From NCBI GenBank assembly GCA_036821185.1, contig DAISKD010000001.1:591063-655062 (forward strand): 64,000 bases of DNA, written 5' to 3'. The notes beneath the pieces were generated by a model. The model was given only the letters and a program-made list of their open reading frames with translations. It made no database searches and was not told the origin of the DNA. This DNA comes from CALJTV01 sp036821185. GTDB lineage: Bacteria; Chloroflexota; Dehalococcoidia; GIF9; UBA5629. The first letter of the stretch is position 1, and each line of letters starts with the position of its first letter. Positions 8,178 to 16,362 of the stretch are shown here, in pieces. The position numbers were made by a program, and so were the translations under genes.

Positions 8178-8957
8178 TCAGCAGGCCTGGTACTTGCCCC
8201 GGTACTCAGGTGGCAGCACACTTGCCAGCTTACCCATAATATAATCGGTAAGCTCCTTCAATTTTCTCTCCGAGGCCTCGTCTTCGACCGGCGGCAGGGT
8301 GAAAGGCTTACCGAAGTTAACCACCACTTTTGGTCGCTTCAGCCAGCCGAGCCCTTCCAGCTTTTCCGTACCCCAGATACCCACCGGTATCAACGGCGCC
8401 CCACTGCGCAGAGCGATCACGGTGCAACCATGGTACGCTTCTTTGAGTTGGCATGTCTTGCTCCGTGTCCCCTCAGGATAGATGCCAAAGACCATCCCTG
8501 CCTGCAACACCTTTATCGCATACTCTATCGCCTGCTGTCGCTCTTCAGGGCTCCCTCGCCGGCGCACCGGGAAAGCCTCAGCTATGTCCATCAAAATCCG
8601 GAACAGCGGTACCGGGAAATACTGGAAAAGCTCCTCCTTGGCCATAAAAATGCTGTCACGGGGCAGGATGCTCATTATATGCAGCACCGGATCGAGGAGG
8701 TGTAGGTGGTTACACACCGCAATTATGGCGCCGTCAGAGGGCAAGTTCTCTTTGCCCCTGACCTCATAGCGGAGGAGTACCTTAAACAGCGCCCTGAAAA
8801 AAGCCTCAGTTACCTTCAGTGATACCTTGACCGTGGGACGTGAAATGCGACGCTTGACCACGCCGCCTTTGATAGGGAAATAGTAGATCTCTTCCGCCAT
8901 TGGCTTCTCTTTACTTTTGGTAACAACCCTCTGTCCCTTAAACCATTCGGCTATCAT
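8178..8957 (-). CDS. plsC: 1-acyl-sn-glycerol-3-phosphate acyltransferase (PlsC family)
   Basis: Acylates lysophosphatidic acid to phosphatidic acid at the cytoplasmic membrane. The 259-residue protein carries the acyltransferase motifs NHxxxxD (NHLHLLD, about residue 92) and YPEGTRSK (about 165). About 60 residues precede the catalytic domain, including a basic stretch. The exact start is uncertain because several in-frame candidates exist. It is the first gene of a plsC-ispH pair. Confidence 0.88.
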   Translation of the reverse strand: MIAEWFKGQRVVTKSKEKPMAEEIYYFPIKGGVVKRRISRPTVKVSLKVTEAFFRALFKVLLRYEVRGKENLPSDGAIIAVCNHLHLLDPVLHIMSILPRDSIFMAKEELFQYFPVPLFRILMDIAEAFPVRRRGSPEERQQAIEYAIKVLQAGMVFGIYPEGTRSKTCQLKEAYHGCTVIALRSGAPLIPVGIWGTEKLEGLGWLKRPKVVVNFGKPFTLPPVEDEASERKLKELTDYIMGKLASVLPPEYRGKYQAC

Positions 8958-9057
8958 TGCAACCTGCCTCCCTGCGTTTATGACGTAATTATACCTCCAC
9001 CGTCAATAGTTCTGCCAGTTGTGCCCCTTAAAGAAAAATGTGCAACATACAACATAA

Positions 9058-10800
9058 TCAGTCAGGCAACACCAGGTTCTGCAGCCCTCCCACCACCAAG
9101 GCAGCCACCAGCATTACACCCGTAGCTTTGAGCATGTTTATGGCGCCCAGTTCACGGAGTAAGACCACAAAGGTGGCTATACAGGGGAAAAACATAGCCA
9201 GGACTGTACTGGCAACAACCAACTGCTTGGCCGTCAACATCAAAGGCGCCAGCATACCAACAGCCACGTCTTTGCGCAAAAAGCCGACGGCTAAAGCGAC
9301 CACCGACTCTTTGGGCAGTCCCAGGGCACCGCTCACCACAGGTGCGGCAAGGTTGGCTACAACGTCAAACACCCCGAAGACATAGAGAAGATTGACCACC
9401 AGTACTGCTCCCAGTACTACCGGCAAAGCCTCCTTGATAAAGATAAGCACCCTGGACCACAGTTTTTGACCTATCACCCGCCACGGCGGGAAACGATAGG
9501 GAGGGATCTCCACCAGAAGCTCTGGACTGAACCCCCTCACAGCGCGGTTGAGGATAAGCCCGATGACGATCCAGGACACAAACAGGCTGACGTAGACTAG
9601 GGCTACATATTGCAGCCCCTCTCTACCTACCAAACCTATGATCATGGCCTGCAAGGCAGCACAAGGTACCCCGATGGAGATCAGAGTAGCCGCAATAAAC
9701 CTTTCCCGGGGGCTCTCCAGAATCCTGGTAGCCATAACCGCCGGCACATTGCAGCCCAAGCCAAGTATAGTAGGGATAATAGCATAGCCATGCAGTCCCA
9801 GCCGGTGCAGGAACGTGTCCATCAAGACCGCGAGGCGTGGCAAGTAGCCAATGTCCTCAAGCAGCCCGATCACGAAATAGAAGGCAACTATGTAAGGTAT
9901 AACCACGCCGAACTCTATGTAAAGTCCAGTGCTCAATAGACCCAGGGACTGCATAAAATCGATCTCGCCACCTATCAATCTGCCCACTATGACGTCGTGC
10001 CAAATACCGCCGCTGCCGAGAAGAGGGCTCAACCTCATCAACTGCGGGGCCCATACCAGTTCAAAGAACGGGTCGGTCACATATTTGATGACCCCTTCGC
10101 CCACCAGTCTGATGCCACCGAATGCCACTGCCAGCACCACTGCTGCCAAGATAAACCCCCACACCGGGTGGCTGCCGAGATCGCCTATAGCCTCGCCTAG
10201 CGTATGATGACGGTGGCTTAACGACTGCACCTGCGCCACTATCTCCCCTATCTTCGCCCACCGCTCCTCACTGCTGGAGAACATTTCCTGCGTTACTGTG
10301 GCATCGCCCAGCCTCTCCACCAGCTCCTTCACCCCCTCGCCAGTCACCGCCACCGTGGGCACCACCGGAACGCCGAGAAGCTCCTCGAGCTTGCTGACAT
10401 CTATGTTTATACCGCGGTGACGGGCGTCGTCCCACATATTTAGCGCCACTACCAACGGCTTCCGTCGCTCCATCAATTCCATGGTAAGCCCCAAGTTCCT
10501 CTCCAAGTTGGTGGCATCGACCACGTCTATCACCACATCACCCTGTTCCAGCATCTGTACAGCTACCTCTTCCGCTTTGGATGCGGGCTCCAGTGTGTAA
10601 GTGCCGGGCACATCAACAACTTCCACCTGCTGACCGCTCATCCTGAGTAGACCACGGGTAAACTCCACTGTAGTTCCCGGGTAGTTGGAAGTCGTAATAT
10701 AGGTGCCAGTAAGCCGCGAAAAAAGGGCGCTCTTCCCTACGTTCGGGTTTCCCATAAGAAGGATACGCCTCAGCTTGCCCGAATACTTAGATGGTTGCAT
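9058..10800 (-). CDS. feoB: Ferrous iron transport protein B
   Basis: Membrane Fe(II) importer with an N-terminal G domain: G1 GNPNVGKS at residues 17-24, G3 DVPGTY, G4 NMWD. The C-terminal permease part has several hydrophobic helices with the two Gate-type cores. At 580 residues it is shorter than the 773-residue E. coli protein, the usual compact form. It overlaps feoA by 14 bases and follows fur, so fur-feoA-feoB form one operon under iron control. Confidence 0.95.
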   Translation of the reverse strand: MQPSKYSGKLRRILLMGNPNVGKSALFSRLTGTYITTSNYPGTTVEFTRGLLRMSGQQVEVVDVPGTYTLEPASKAEEVAVQMLEQGDVVIDVVDATNLERNLGLTMELMERRKPLVVALNMWDDARHRGINIDVSKLEELLGVPVVPTVAVTGEGVKELVERLGDATVTQEMFSSSEERWAKIGEIVAQVQSLSHRHHTLGEAIGDLGSHPVWGFILAAVVLAVAFGGIRLVGEGVIKYVTDPFFELVWAPQLMRLSPLLGSGGIWHDVIVGRLIGGEIDFMQSLGLLSTGLYIEFGVVIPYIVAFYFVIGLLEDIGYLPRLAVLMDTFLHRLGLHGYAIIPTILGLGCNVPAVMATRILESPRERFIAATLISIGVPCAALQAMIIGLVGREGLQYVALVYVSLFVSWIVIGLILNRAVRGFSPELLVEIPPYRFPPWRVIGQKLWSRVLIFIKEALPVVLGAVLVVNLLYVFGVFDVVANLAAPVVSGALGLPKESVVALAVGFLRKDVAVGMLAPLMLTAKQLVVASTVLAMFFPCIATFVVLLRELGAINMLKATGVMLVAALVVGGLQNLVLPD

Positions 10801-11038
10801 CTAACTCCACCATCACCCTGCTTGCCATGCCGAATCCAATAGCTACCTGCAAGTTGTCTACCCTGACCATAACTGGACCACGAAACAACATGGAGCTCAA
10901 CTTCCTGACCCGTTTCCCCGGCCTTATGCCCAAGGCTTCGAGCCGCCGTGCTAGCCCATGTCCGCCCTTTATCTCGACTACAGTACCACACTGCCCCGCT
11001 CCCATCCGGGACAACGGCAACACCAACTTCTCAAGCAT
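10787..11038 (-). CDS. feoA: FeoA family ferrous iron transport accessory protein
   Basis: A small SH3-like protein that supports FeoB. I chose the ATG at 11038 (MLEKLVLPLSRMGAGQ, 83 residues) because it has an excellent GGAGG site five bases upstream and overlaps the fur stop by 8 bases. The longer reading frame would run 83 bases into fur. The FeoA signature GxxARRLEALGIRPG is at about residues 27-41. The gene overlaps feoB by 14 bases, so all three genes are translationally linked. Confidence 0.9.
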   Translation of the reverse strand: MLEKLVLPLSRMGAGQCGTVVEIKGGHGLARRLEALGIRPGKRVRKLSSMLFRGPVMVRVDNLQVAIGFGMASRVMVELDATI

Positions 11039-11498
11039 CTCGTCCTCCGTTTTCACCGCCCCTTTTCTGACGACAGTCAGGGCACAGCCCCAACATACGG
11101 ACTTCAACATCAAAGATATCGAATTTATATTTTCTAGCCGTGTCTTCCTTCAGCCGCTGGCTCATCGGACAAACGAACTCCACCACCTTGCCACAGCCCA
11201 CACACAAAAGATGCTGATGCTCCCTCCCTGATTTCACCTCATAATGGTGGTGTTCCTCTATAAAATGGTGCTCCTGCACCAAGCCCAGTTCCTTGAAAAG
11301 TTGCAGGTTCCGATAGACCGTAGACAGGCTCATCCTGGCGTTCTGTGCCCGCGCCCTGCGATACAACTCCTCAGCATCCACATGCTCCGGGCTCTGTCGC
11401 AGAAGCTCCAGCAGTAGTTCTCGCTGCGCCGTCACCCGCCTGCTGGTACCACCCAGCAACTTCCGTATACTCACCTCTCGGCCACTATTTCTCGGCAT
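11031..11498 (-). CDS. fur: Fur family metal-responsive repressor
   Basis: A 155-residue Fur-type regulator with a winged helix (about residues 20-90, STVYRNLQLFKELGLV) and a dimerisation domain. It has the HHHYE-like metal site around EEHHHYEV and two CxxC pairs (CVGC and CPDC) for structural zinc. It is the first gene of the operon with feoA and feoB, which supports iron as its signal; PerR or Zur specificity cannot be excluded by sequence. A palindrome overlapping its own promoter suggests autoregulation. Confidence 0.9.
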   Translation of the reverse strand: MPRNSGREVSIRKLLGGTSRRVTAQRELLLELLRQSPEHVDAEELYRRARAQNARMSLSTVYRNLQLFKELGLVQEHHFIEEHHHYEVKSGREHQHLLCVGCGKVVEFVCPMSQRLKEDTARKYKFDIFDVEVRMLGLCPDCRQKRGGENGGRDA

Positions 11499-11529
11499 TT
11501 CAACACCCCGGCTGACAAGGGAGTAATGC

Positions 11530-11550
11530 TAATGCAATCCATTTGCAATA
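11530..11550. promoter_or_regulatory. Candidate Fur-family operator
   Basis: TAATGCAA, five bases, TTGCAATA: an inverted repeat of 7 of 8 bases per arm. It lies immediately downstream of the -10 box of the fur-feoAB promoter, across the expected transcription start. It differs from the E. coli Fur consensus, so the assignment is by position and symmetry. Confidence 0.55.
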
Positions 11551-11579
11551 ACTATAGCACAAAAATTCTCCGGTGGCAA
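11551..11579 (-). promoter_or_regulatory. Promoter of fur-feoA-feoB
   Basis: On the minus strand TTGCCA (11579-11574), 17 bases, TATAGT (11556-11551), about 50 bases before the fur start. Confidence 0.6.
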
Positions 11580-11856
11580 GTATGCTCTCGGTGTTCTTTT
11601 TCAGTTATATTCTCCGCAGCGACGGAGAAAACAGTGCCGCTGTAAAGATGGGTGTCAGAAGAGCAAAGCTGCTAGCTGCCGTCCCTAGCTGTACGCCGAC
11701 CTCATCAACAGCAGCTCCGATGATAAGGCTGCTGGGAGGTATCAGGTGGTCACAAGCAGCCCCGTAATCCGTCCACGAGAGCTGTCACGGGTGTTTGACA
11801 GAACGTTCAAACAGGTTGTGGCAACTTTTTCCTTTCCGATGCCACGCTTATACGAT
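11580..11856. other. Intergenic stretch with no convincing gene
   Basis: About 280 bases between fur and the promoter of the next gene. A 64-codon plus-strand frame has no ribosome-binding site and odd composition. One minus-strand frame without a start reads as a hydrophobic stretch containing LIIGAAVDEVGV and ALLTPIFTAAL, perhaps a remnant of a membrane protein gene. I could not identify it. Confidence 0.3.
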
Positions 11857-11885
11857 TTGACAGCAGAGGTGACAGCCCTTATCAT
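11857..11885 (+). promoter_or_regulatory. Promoter of the TIGR04076-type gene
   Basis: TTGACA (11857-11862), 17 bases, TATCAT (11880-11885). The 5' leader that follows is about 70 bases and carries a hairpin. Confidence 0.65.
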
Positions 11886-11896
11886 TTGAACCAGAC

Positions 11897-11935
11897 CCGC
11901 CCTATCAAGAAGGTGCCGAACAAGAGATAGGGTGG
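11897..11935 (+). promoter_or_regulatory. Leader hairpin upstream of the TIGR04076-type gene
   Basis: CCGCCCTATC (11897-11906) can pair with GATAGGGTGG (11926-11935), ten pairs with one G-U, around a 19-base loop, followed by CTTCTACCTT. It lies between promoter and start codon and may be regulatory; no known riboswitch class was recognised. Confidence 0.35.
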
Positions 11936-11962
11936 CTTCTACCTTAAATCAGGGAGGTAAAG

Positions 11963-12232
11963 ATGGCACAGAAAGCAAAGCTCACCGTAAAATCCATTGC
12001 CGGCTATTGTAGCGCCGGGCACAAGGTTGGCGACTCCTTCATCACCGATGGCGTTACCATCAAAGGCGAACAGGGACAGGGCATCTGTATATTCGCCCTC
12101 CCCTCGCTGGCACCCTACATCACCGCCTACTGTCGCGAGACCCCAACATCAGACTGGATCAACCAACTGAGCGAGCTGCAGTGCCCTGATACCAAAAACA
12201 CGGTAAAGTTCGCCGTGGAGCGCATCGAGTAG
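11963..12232 (+). CDS. TIGR04076 family small protein
   Basis: An 89-residue protein with the family pattern: CSAGHKVGDSF near the N-terminus, a central CIFALPSLAPYI, and the closing CPDTKNTVKFAVERIE. Members are common in anaerobes and have no established biochemical function. GGGAGG gives a strong ribosome-binding site. It stands alone with its own promoter and leader hairpin. Confidence 0.8.
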   Translation: MAQKAKLTVKSIAGYCSAGHKVGDSFITDGVTIKGEQGQGICIFALPSLAPYITAYCRETPTSDWINQLSELQCPDTKNTVKFAVERIE

Positions 12233-12310
12233 CTCTGTTTACACTGATGAGGTGAAAACCAGAGCCGCTGCGCCGCATGGACAGCTTCTGATAATATTGT
12301 CAGCCTATTC

Positions 12311-12568
12311 TCAGCGCCCATACTTGAGTTTGGCATATAGCATGGCAGACATCAGACCCAGCGATATGACATTCCACAGAATTACAGGCGCCAAGCCTCT
12401 CAGAACCCCGTAAGCTAGCCACGAGGCAGTGCCCAGCAAGAAAAGCGAGGTGAAGGGCAGACTTATCTCTCGTGCACTCTTCAGTCTGAACAAACGCCAT
12501 ACCTGTGGGATGAACCCGACGGTTATGAATAGCCCACCCCCAAACCCCAGGAATTCCTGCCAGACCAA
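12311..12568 (-). CDS. SemiSWEET-type (PQ-loop) transporter
   Basis: A three-helix half-SWEET membrane protein that would dimerise to form a sugar or small-solute pore. The PQ pair is in GFIPQVWRLFRLKSA, followed by helices at FLLGTASWLAYGVL and VISLGLMSAMLYA. I set the start at TTG 12568 because a full AGGAGG lies six bases before it; this gives 85 residues, the usual SemiSWEET size. The longer upstream frame is probably leader. Substrate unknown. Confidence 0.75.
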   Translation of the reverse strand: MVWQEFLGFGGGLFITVGFIPQVWRLFRLKSAREISLPFTSLFLLGTASWLAYGVLRGLAPVILWNVISLGLMSAMLYAKLKYGR

Positions 12569-12904
12569 GCTGCACCTCCTTTCTGTCAGCATCAAACGGT
12601 CGCTCTGAATTTTGATAGAATGAAGTCCGAAGTCATTAGATTTCCGGCAGTCCCTTAGAAAACTAGACAACGAGGCTGACCCTCTGCACCTGGAGGTCCC
12701 GTTTTTGCCTATTTCCACTTTCGCCGTAGTAAGTGTAGTTATTTGAAACTACCACGTAGATATAGCCCATTATAGCACCTGCAGAGCCTCCTGAATACCG
12801 CCGGTCACACGCCAAACGGATGGAGCCGAGAAAAGCGAGAGGGTCACCTATCTTAATTGACCGTGGGTATAGTAAATAAGGGCTGACCTGAGGCGTCTCT
12901 CAGG

Positions 12905-15142
12905 CTACTTGCCTTGCCCCGCAGGTAGGACTTTGAACTGCGCCCCCACGCCAAGGTGGTCAGATACGGTATAGCCACCCCAGGGATACTTCTCGGCACG
13001 CTTCAAGGACGGCTGGCGCGATATAGACTCCAGGGCCAGTCTCAATGGCGCTGAGCCGGCAGCATAGAGAACATAGTCCAGCCGCACATAGTCGCCCTCC
13101 TCAGCAGCCAGTACATTCTTTTCTCCCCACGGGGTCTCATCCTTTAACCTCCCTTTGCCCACCCAGGTGGCCTCGCTTTTGCCTTCCCGACGGTACCCGT
13201 CGCACTCATTCTTATATTGCTGGCACGCCTCCTGCCATTCATCATATTCACGCTTCTTCTCCAGATTGAACTGCCTCTCGTACCAGGGTATGTCCTTTCT
13301 TAGGTCATTGTAGGGACTTTGAGGCGGGACCTGTCGCTGGTTCTTTTCCCGCCAGGCGTCTTCTAAATTAAGGGGCTGGCACCAGTTTATCAGCCTGTTG
13401 TACTCGCCACAATACCCATCCACATTGAAGTCACCGCAGACAATTATCGGGCGGTCTTTAGCGTCCGCAACGCATTTACCGATAAATTCCCCCAGCTCCT
13501 TCAGTTGTTTGCTGCGGTGCTGCCAGTATTCTTCTTCGTCGCCGGAGGCTAGATGGGTATTGAACACGTGGATAAAGCATTCCGGCCCGCCAGGGAGCTG
13601 AATACGGGCATAGAGCGCTCCTTTGCTGGACCGCCCCTCCACCACGCCCGGCCGGTCACTAAATATGAAACCGCTTGCCGCTATCAAGCGGTATCGGGAC
13701 AAAATCATCAAGCCGGCATCCACACTGAAATTCCTTCCGCCGGGAGAGTCCGGTCCCGTGACCAGATACCTGTCACCCTTCTTGAGCACCGCTATTTGCT
13801 GGACGGCAGCCTTGTCGCTAGGGTTCCTCGCCAGCAGCCGCACCTGCTGTCCGTCAACCTCAATGTCCTGGTCTTGATGCTTGCCATCTTTCTCCAGCTT
13901 ATGCCACCATGTCTTCAGTTTTTCCTTTTTCTTCCCCACCTTTACTTCCGTCTCCTTACCTAAGTCCAGACCCGGGTCACCGAGCCAGGCCTGTGCCATG
14001 GCGTTTTTGTAGCGGAAGTCCTCACCCTCGTAGCTGAATACCTCCTGGAGGCAGATGACATGGTACTTTTCCGCCCACTCACCGGCCACCAGCTTGGCAA
14101 TCTCGGGTGCTCGCTTGTCCCGATGTGGACACCACTTTTCCGGCACCGCCGGTATAAGCTGGCAGTTCTGCGTCAACACCCCGAGAGGACATTCCTGACA
14201 TTTCTCTGGCTCCTTTTCTGGCACTGGCACAGGCTCGCCCTCTCCCGGCAGTTCTTCCGGAGGACGGGAGACCTGCGGCTCTCCAGCCCCTTTGCCGGTT
14301 AGTAGAAGCTCTACCTGGGGGCGCTGCGGGTCATTGCTGCCGATGATAACCCTGTCTCTAAATTCCCCAGCCTCGGTGGGGCTAAAGGTGACCAGAAATG
14401 GCGCAGTCGTTCCACCCGGTGATAAGGCAAAGGGGACAGGGTGTGGCCAGGTAAGGCTAAAGGGTCCCTGGGCCACCGGCGCAACGCCGATGCCCACCCA
14501 GTTAACGCTCAGAATAGCTTGGCCAGAGTTCCTTATCCAGAATACGGCACTGGCCCGTCTGCCAGCCGTGACTACGCCGAAGTCCAGCGCCTCCGGAACG
14601 ACTTCGATCTTGGGCACTGCCATCGGTGGAGGTTGTGGCGATGGCGTTGGTGGCAGAGTGGGTGGAGTAGCTGATGGTGCCACAGCATCGATTATGTAGG
14701 TAAGCTGCAGCTCTCCAATAACTCCTGCCGTCCAGGCGCTGAAGCGTAGTTCAAAGCGCTGCCCCGCAGTGCCCGACGGTACTGTAAAGTTATACTGCCT
14801 GCTTACCGTGCCCCAACCGCTGGCTGCAGGAAAAGGCGACCACCCCGCAGGTAGAGACACGGCGCGTATATTGACAGTACCGGCTGGCGTCCTGGTGGCT
14901 GTCAACTGAACGGTGGCTGACGATCCCGCAGCTATCCGACACTGTATCGTATTCTGACCGACTGTCTGACATGTGCCACCGCTGACGATCTGCCCCGAGA
15001 ACTGCAGACGGACTCCTCCGTACTCCAGCTCGCCCGAGCCGTAAGTCTGTCCCAGAGATGGCGTCGGGAATGCCAGCAAGGAGACGAGGAATAGCAGCGG
15101 TATAAACTTTATTGCCCTGGTCACCCGATTCACCCGCCCCAC
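12905..15142 (-). CDS. Secreted endonuclease/exonuclease/phosphatase-family protein with ASH-like domain
   Basis: The 745-residue product starts with a signal peptide (hydrophobic FIPLLFLVSLLAF, cleavage near residue 31). An Ig-like region follows, then an ASPM/SPD-2/Hydin-type beta-sandwich around residues 175-290 (VVPEALDFGVVTAGRRASAV, SNDPQRPQVELLLTG). The C-terminal half is an EEP domain with the Mg-binding CLQEVF, NTHLASGDEEEYW, CGDFNVDGYCGEY and the final VSDHLGVG. Enzymes of this fold cleave DNA, RNA, sphingomyelin or inositol phosphates; the target here is unknown. Inserted charged segments make the EEP domain larger than usual. The protein is probably cell-surface or extracellular. 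Confidence 0.82.
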   Translation of the reverse strand: MGRVNRVTRAIKFIPLLFLVSLLAFPTPSLGQTYGSGELEYGGVRLQFSGQIVSGGTCQTVGQNTIQCRIAAGSSATVQLTATRTPAGTVNIRAVSLPAGWSPFPAASGWGTVSRQYNFTVPSGTAGQRFELRFSAWTAGVIGELQLTYIIDAVAPSATPPTLPPTPSPQPPPMAVPKIEVVPEALDFGVVTAGRRASAVFWIRNSGQAILSVNWVGIGVAPVAQGPFSLTWPHPVPFALSPGGTTAPFLVTFSPTEAGEFRDRVIIGSNDPQRPQVELLLTGKGAGEPQVSRPPEELPGEGEPVPVPEKEPEKCQECPLGVLTQNCQLIPAVPEKWCPHRDKRAPEIAKLVAGEWAEKYHVICLQEVFSYEGEDFRYKNAMAQAWLGDPGLDLGKETEVKVGKKKEKLKTWWHKLEKDGKHQDQDIEVDGQQVRLLARNPSDKAAVQQIAVLKKGDRYLVTGPDSPGGRNFSVDAGLMILSRYRLIAASGFIFSDRPGVVEGRSSKGALYARIQLPGGPECFIHVFNTHLASGDEEEYWQHRSKQLKELGEFIGKCVADAKDRPIIVCGDFNVDGYCGEYNRLINWCQPLNLEDAWREKNQRQVPPQSPYNDLRKDIPWYERQFNLEKKREYDEWQEACQQYKNECDGYRREGKSEATWVGKGRLKDETPWGEKNVLAAEEGDYVRLDYVLYAAGSAPLRLALESISRQPSLKRAEKYPWGGYTVSDHLGVGAQFKVLPAGQGK

Positions 15143-15197
15143 CTCAATCTAGCACAGTCCGCAGCCCAATGCAATATCTGGCACTACCTAAATACCT

Positions 15198-15226
15198 TTG
15201 ACACTAAACACGATGGCTGCTAATAT
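15198..15226 (+). promoter_or_regulatory. Promoter of the sbcD/sbcC-like operon
   Basis: TTGACA (15198-15203), 17 bases, TAATAT (15221-15226), 31 bases before the GTG start. Confidence 0.65.
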
Positions 15227-15257
15227 AGAGCCAGCCTCACGATGAAAAGGGGATGCT

Positions 15258-16361
15258 GTGGTCAGGTTGCTTCATACCGCCGATATCCACCTGGGTCGTA
15301 AGTTTACCTCGCTAGGCTCCAAAGGCAAGGAACAACGGGAACAGGTCAGGGCTACCTTCAAGAAGGTGGTCTCGCTCACTAGGGACGAAAAGGTGGACAT
15401 AGTACTCATCGCCGGTGACCTGTTCGACTCAAACCAGCCACCGCAGAGGGATATCCAGCTTGCCTTGGAACAATTCAAATTGCTAGCCGAAGCTAACATC
15501 CCGGTATGCCTTGTCCCGGGCACGCATGATTGTTTCGACACGGACTCCGTTTACCGTAAGGTAGATTTCACCAGAGAGTGTCCTAACGTCACCATCTTCA
15601 AAGAAAGTAACTGGTCAGCCAGGGAATTCCCCCACCTGGACCTCACCGTCTACGGTAGACCAAACCTGAGCAACCGGTCATCCCAGAGCCCCCTCCAGGG
15701 ATTGGAGCGCCAGACATCAAGCCGTTTCCATGTAGCCATAGCACACGGTTCCATGGATATCGGCTCCATCGAGCCCGATGACCATGTGTTCACGCTGGAG
15801 GAAATAAGAAAGAGCGGCATGGACTACATCGCCCTCGGGCACTGGCACCGCCCATCCACCTGTTCGGAAAAGGACCCCACCGCCTGGTACTCCGGTCCGC
15901 CTGAACTCCTCTCTTTAGACCAGCAGGAGCCGGGGCAGGTGTTGCTGGTCACCATAACGGATTCCGACAAAATCAGCGTGGAGAGGAAGACTGTGGGCAG
16001 GCGCCGCTGTCAAGAATCGGTCATCGACATCTCCTCGATGACTACCTTCGATCTCAAAAACGCCATCGCCGACGGCGCCACCACTGACCTGGTGCGCCGG
16101 GTGGTCCTCAAAGGGCTTCGCAGTGACGACCTCGACATAGATTACCTGTGGCAGGAGCTGTCCGACGAATTCTTCCACCTTGACATCGATGACCGCTCCT
16201 ACACCAGCATCACAGAATATGAAGGCGAGCACCTGATCATCGCCAAGTTCGTGCAATTGATGAAAGCAGAAATCGAACGTCGTGAAGGCGAAGACAAAAA
16301 AATCGCCGAGCAAGCCCTCCAGCTCGGAGTGAGGCTCCTCGAAGGACAAGAGGTGCTGTAA
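15258..16361 (+). CDS. Mre11/SbcD-like DNA repair exonuclease
   Basis: A 367-residue calcineurin-type metallophosphoesterase. All metal motifs are present: DIHLG, GDLFD, GTHD (in place of GNHD), HGS and GHWH. Such proteins are the nuclease half of the Mre11-Rad50/SbcCD complex, which trims DNA ends and hairpins. The start is GTG with AAGGGG upstream. The ATPase gene starts one base after its TAA, so they are co-translated. The family includes YhaO, which pairs with YhaN; given the partner's structure this may be the better analogue. Confidence 0.85.
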   Translation: MVRLLHTADIHLGRKFTSLGSKGKEQREQVRATFKKVVSLTRDEKVDIVLIAGDLFDSNQPPQRDIQLALEQFKLLAEANIPVCLVPGTHDCFDTDSVYRKVDFTRECPNVTIFKESNWSAREFPHLDLTVYGRPNLSNRSSQSPLQGLERQTSSRFHVAIAHGSMDIGSIEPDDHVFTLEEIRKSGMDYIALGHWHRPSTCSEKDPTAWYSGPPELLSLDQQEPGQVLLVTITDSDKISVERKTVGRRRCQESVIDISSMTTFDLKNAIADGATTDLVRRVVLKGLRSDDLDIDYLWQELSDEFFHLDIDDRSYTSITEYEGEHLIIAKFVQLMKAEIERREGEDKKIAEQALQLGVRLLEGQEVL

Positions 16362-16362
16362 G

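Noticed and set aside
11573..11767. 64-codon plus-strand ORF downstream of the fur promoter
   Set aside because: No ribosome-binding site, it overlaps the fur promoter, and composition is unlike the neighbours.
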